Shown here one piece after another: positions 45,501 through 46,516 of a DNA stretch of 46,516 nt. The stretch comes from Cyclobacteriaceae bacterium (GTDB lineage: Bacteria > Bacteroidota > Bacteroidia > Cytophagales > Cyclobacteriaceae): assembly GCA_025455465.1 (NCBI GenBank), contig JALOMI010000004.1, positions 1 to 46,516 on the forward strand, written 5' to 3'. Both the position numbers and the translations under genes were made by a program. Below the pieces are notes generated by a model that saw nothing but the letters and a program-made list of their open reading frames with translations, did no database searches and was not told where the DNA came from. Within the stretch, counting starts at the first letter, position 1. Every line of letters begins with the position of its first letter.

Positions 45501-45862
45501 GCGGAACTGTAAAGCGCGCCACCCAGCACGCCTGGATTCAAAGGCAGCCAGTAGGCATCAATGCGGATGGGTACCGTACTGACGATGAGCGACTCCCAGA
45601 TTTCAATTGCATACTGAAAGGCCTCTTTGGCTTCCTCGGTAAACCCGGGATTATAGATAATCTCAATGGTTGAGGATTTCGTACGAGAAAATTGCCGGTT
45701 CAGATAAGCTTCCGGTGGCGGAATGTAACAGGGGTTGTCAGTGTGGTGGGCGTAGCAGACGGTAGGGGTTTTAAGTTTTATACCCATGAACTGCTGTGCA
45801 GCAAGTTTTTCAGAGGCAAGAATTGCAAACAGCAGAATTGCAGTTGTGTAGAATTTTATCAT
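42509..45862 (-). CDS. Secreted putative zinc metalloprotease with repeated Ig-like/jelly-roll-like modules and a T9SS C-terminal sorting domain
   Basis: 1117 aa; signal peptide; VVLHEIAHGLGFAGTFSV, NSLMTPFIAPAEKIHDPG; C-terminal EKISLYPNPLNNQRLMIEAE...GVLLVRLSGNRGDTIIRKIIKTE typical of type IX CTDs. Confidence 0.82.
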   Translation of the reverse strand: MIKFYTTAILLFAILASEKLAAQQFMGIKLKTPTVCYAHHTDNPCYIPPPEAYLNRQFSRTKSSTIEIIYNPGFTEEAKEAFQYAIEIWESLIVSTVPIRIDAYWLPLNPGVLGGALYSSAYANFSGAQKLNVFYPVPLAEKITGRNLNGNDPDIFIQFNNGANWNFNPAAAPGPGQFDLVSVVLHEIAHGLGFAGTFSVSGGTGTVGLQGSGVPIIYDLPIENSSAFNLYRTFSSPSSELGIELTSSNLFFRSATSTNPKLFAPSPFNGGSSISHLDETTYNNSGNSLMTPFIAPAEKIHDPGIAWNMLKDLGWEMTRIIHTPLTDSENVNLPFTVTAKILADKSYNPSSVTLNYRTSAEAFTSVPMSPTANPDEFAGIIPATGAPGTYQYYITVNDDAGREFVNPGKISRAQNTEVQFTFNFQTGPDVKPPIITHNQRLFLLDSETELELEARVTDNIGIDFVQVDYVINDIPKGTMPMILQAPEIDSLYRVKINLGPLANGDVIEYRIIAQDVAAARNLATAPQDGFFVLNVVGLEPTRDKYANNFNSATSDFFGNGFSITQPAGFTDGAIHSMHPYPEGNGSPNNELNLIYQLKIPIRVSERDGSIRFDEIVLVEPGEPGTVFGNLEFWDYVVVEGSVDGGITWTPVADGYDARDYSPWLTRYNSAISGNNSTAIGDPTLYRQRTMNMLNKFSAGDEVVIRFRLYSDPLAAGWGWAIDNLKIQIDDAPPTLQHNHANYIVSGRDALTLTATASDASGIEHLNIEYRINNGDIQQANFVVFPPAAEYNFTLTGLNALPVGTLLEYRFNATDSAGNSATLPPAPVEFFQVPVNSFGTPVTTYANNFDSPSNDFVGNFFSIGQPTGFTNGAIHSAHFYPLGFGTNGTSSFSYTLKKPVIISGSNPYMRFDEVVIVEGHPLGTNFGSPNFKDYVIVEGSKDGGATWSPFLEGYDLLGGEPIWGITFVNRGIGNASMYRTRIINLIANGNFQAGNQVIIRFRLFSDATLNGWGWTIDNLFIQDPVTGLPEMPGEKISLYPNPLNNQRLMIEAESLPSSDYTISIINGQGWEVLATSQSTSSGTLRLELNLSDTSAGVLLVRLSGNRGDTIIRKIIKTE

Positions 45863-46128
45863 GCCATTTTCCGGATAGAATCGACCAGTTGGACCGTTAT
45901 TTATGTGAAAATAACTAATCGCAGCTATCTTTTGTTGGCAGGAAATTAAAGCAAGGTGTAGGTTCAGGACTAATCCAACTGAAAGGCTGGCAATAAATAT
46001 CAGTTGCCCGTAATAGGATGATTTGAATACAATGAAATGCGCCTCATTCTGTATCCACTCATGTTACTATTGAATTTCTTTCCCGGGCGAGAGTATAAAA
46101 GTCTCCGGCAGAATCCAGCCTCCAGATT

Positions 46129-46516
46129 TTATCCGGCAACTTCAATTACCTTGTTCCACACACGCCACACATTTTGGTAGCAGATCTTGGCAATGTCTTC
46201 CGGTGAATAGCCTCTGCGCAACAACTCGTATATCAGGTTGGGAAATTGCGAAACATCTTTCAACCCGGTGGGCAGGCTGTCGCCCACACCATCGTAATCT
46301 GAACCAATACCCACATGGTCGATGCCGGCCAGTTGCACCACGCGGTCAATGTGATCGGCAACAGTTTTGACATCAGCATAGAGCGAAGGATTTTCTTTTC
46401 GGAATTCTTCAATAATTGGCTTGGCGGCTTCATCGCGGATGTTCAACCCTTTTTCAGCTAATAATGCCTGCAGTTTTTTCCGGTTGGTATCATTGGCTTT
46501 CGAAACCGCTGAGTCC
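46129..46516 (-). CDS. Membrane (renal) dipeptidase, peptidase M19 family (partial, 5' end off the right edge)
   Basis: Frame open to the window edge (DSAVSKANDTNRKKLQALLAEKGLNIRDEAAKP...); AGIDHVGIGSDYDGVGDSLPTGLKDVSQFPNLIYELLRRGYSPEDIAKI. Confidence 0.87.
   Translation of the reverse strand, partial: DSAVSKANDTNRKKLQALLAEKGLNIRDEAAKPIIEEFRKENPSLYADVKTVADHIDRVVQLAGIDHVGIGSDYDGVGDSLPTGLKDVSQFPNLIYELLRRGYSPEDIAKICYQNVWRVWNKVIEVAG

Noticed and set aside
45863-46128. 266-nt intergenic region as a possible ncRNA or regulatory leader
   Set aside because: No clear stem-loop, promoter pair or terminator seen by eye; a covariance search would be needed
1-46516. CRISPR arrays, tRNA/rRNA genes, transposases, integrases, toxin-antitoxin or defence genes
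   Set aside because: Looked for repeat-spacer periodicity, tRNA T-loop/acceptor patterns and mobile-element motifs; none found. The 'phage holin-like' ORF is a YqjE/DUF1469-type membrane protein, not evidence of prophage.

Overview
This 46.5 kb window is gene-dense, mostly core chromosome from a Bacteroidota bacterium, probably Cytophagales-like. That assignment is inferred from the T9SS C-terminal sorting domain, TAnnTTTG promoter boxes and family content. From left to right it holds: (i) a minus-strand nucleotide-sugar block (DegT aminotransferase fragment, GalE, UDP-HexNAc dehydrogenase, UDP-glucuronate-epimerase-like) that looks like the edge of a surface polysaccharide locus; (ii) a plus-strand cytochrome c maturation cluster ccmB-ccmC-ccmD-like-ccmE-ccmF, with a CXXXY-type CcmE and no ccmA in the window; (iii) lspA, ileS, an RND/MMPL exporter and glyS on minus; (iv) a UspA-domain protein plus cation:proton antiporter pair; (v) SdpI-family, GH29 fucosidase and mazG; (vi) a small Cys-rich membrane protein, a GlmM-type phosphohexomutase and a cysteine desulfurase; (vii) a CoA-transferase, a DUF2520 protein and a GH20 hexosaminidase; (viii) GGGP synthase with two small membrane proteins, a Na/Pi cotransporter and an M20 amidohydrolase; (ix) a SPOR lipoprotein, secA, dapF, a DUF4834-like protein and carB; (x) a large T9SS-exported putative metalloprotease and a partial M19 dipeptidase. 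I found no CRISPR array, phage, transposon, tRNA/rRNA or recognised defence system, and no convincing entirely new multi-gene system. The best leads are protein-architecture anomalies: CcmE CXXXY, a ~26-aa gap in the M20 enzyme, an unknown C-terminal domain on the Na/Pi transporter, a GH20 barrel insertion, a duplicated module in the metalloprotease, and a GGGPS/holin-like overlapping operon. There are also some promoter and start-site observations. All family calls come from reading motifs by eye; no searches were run.
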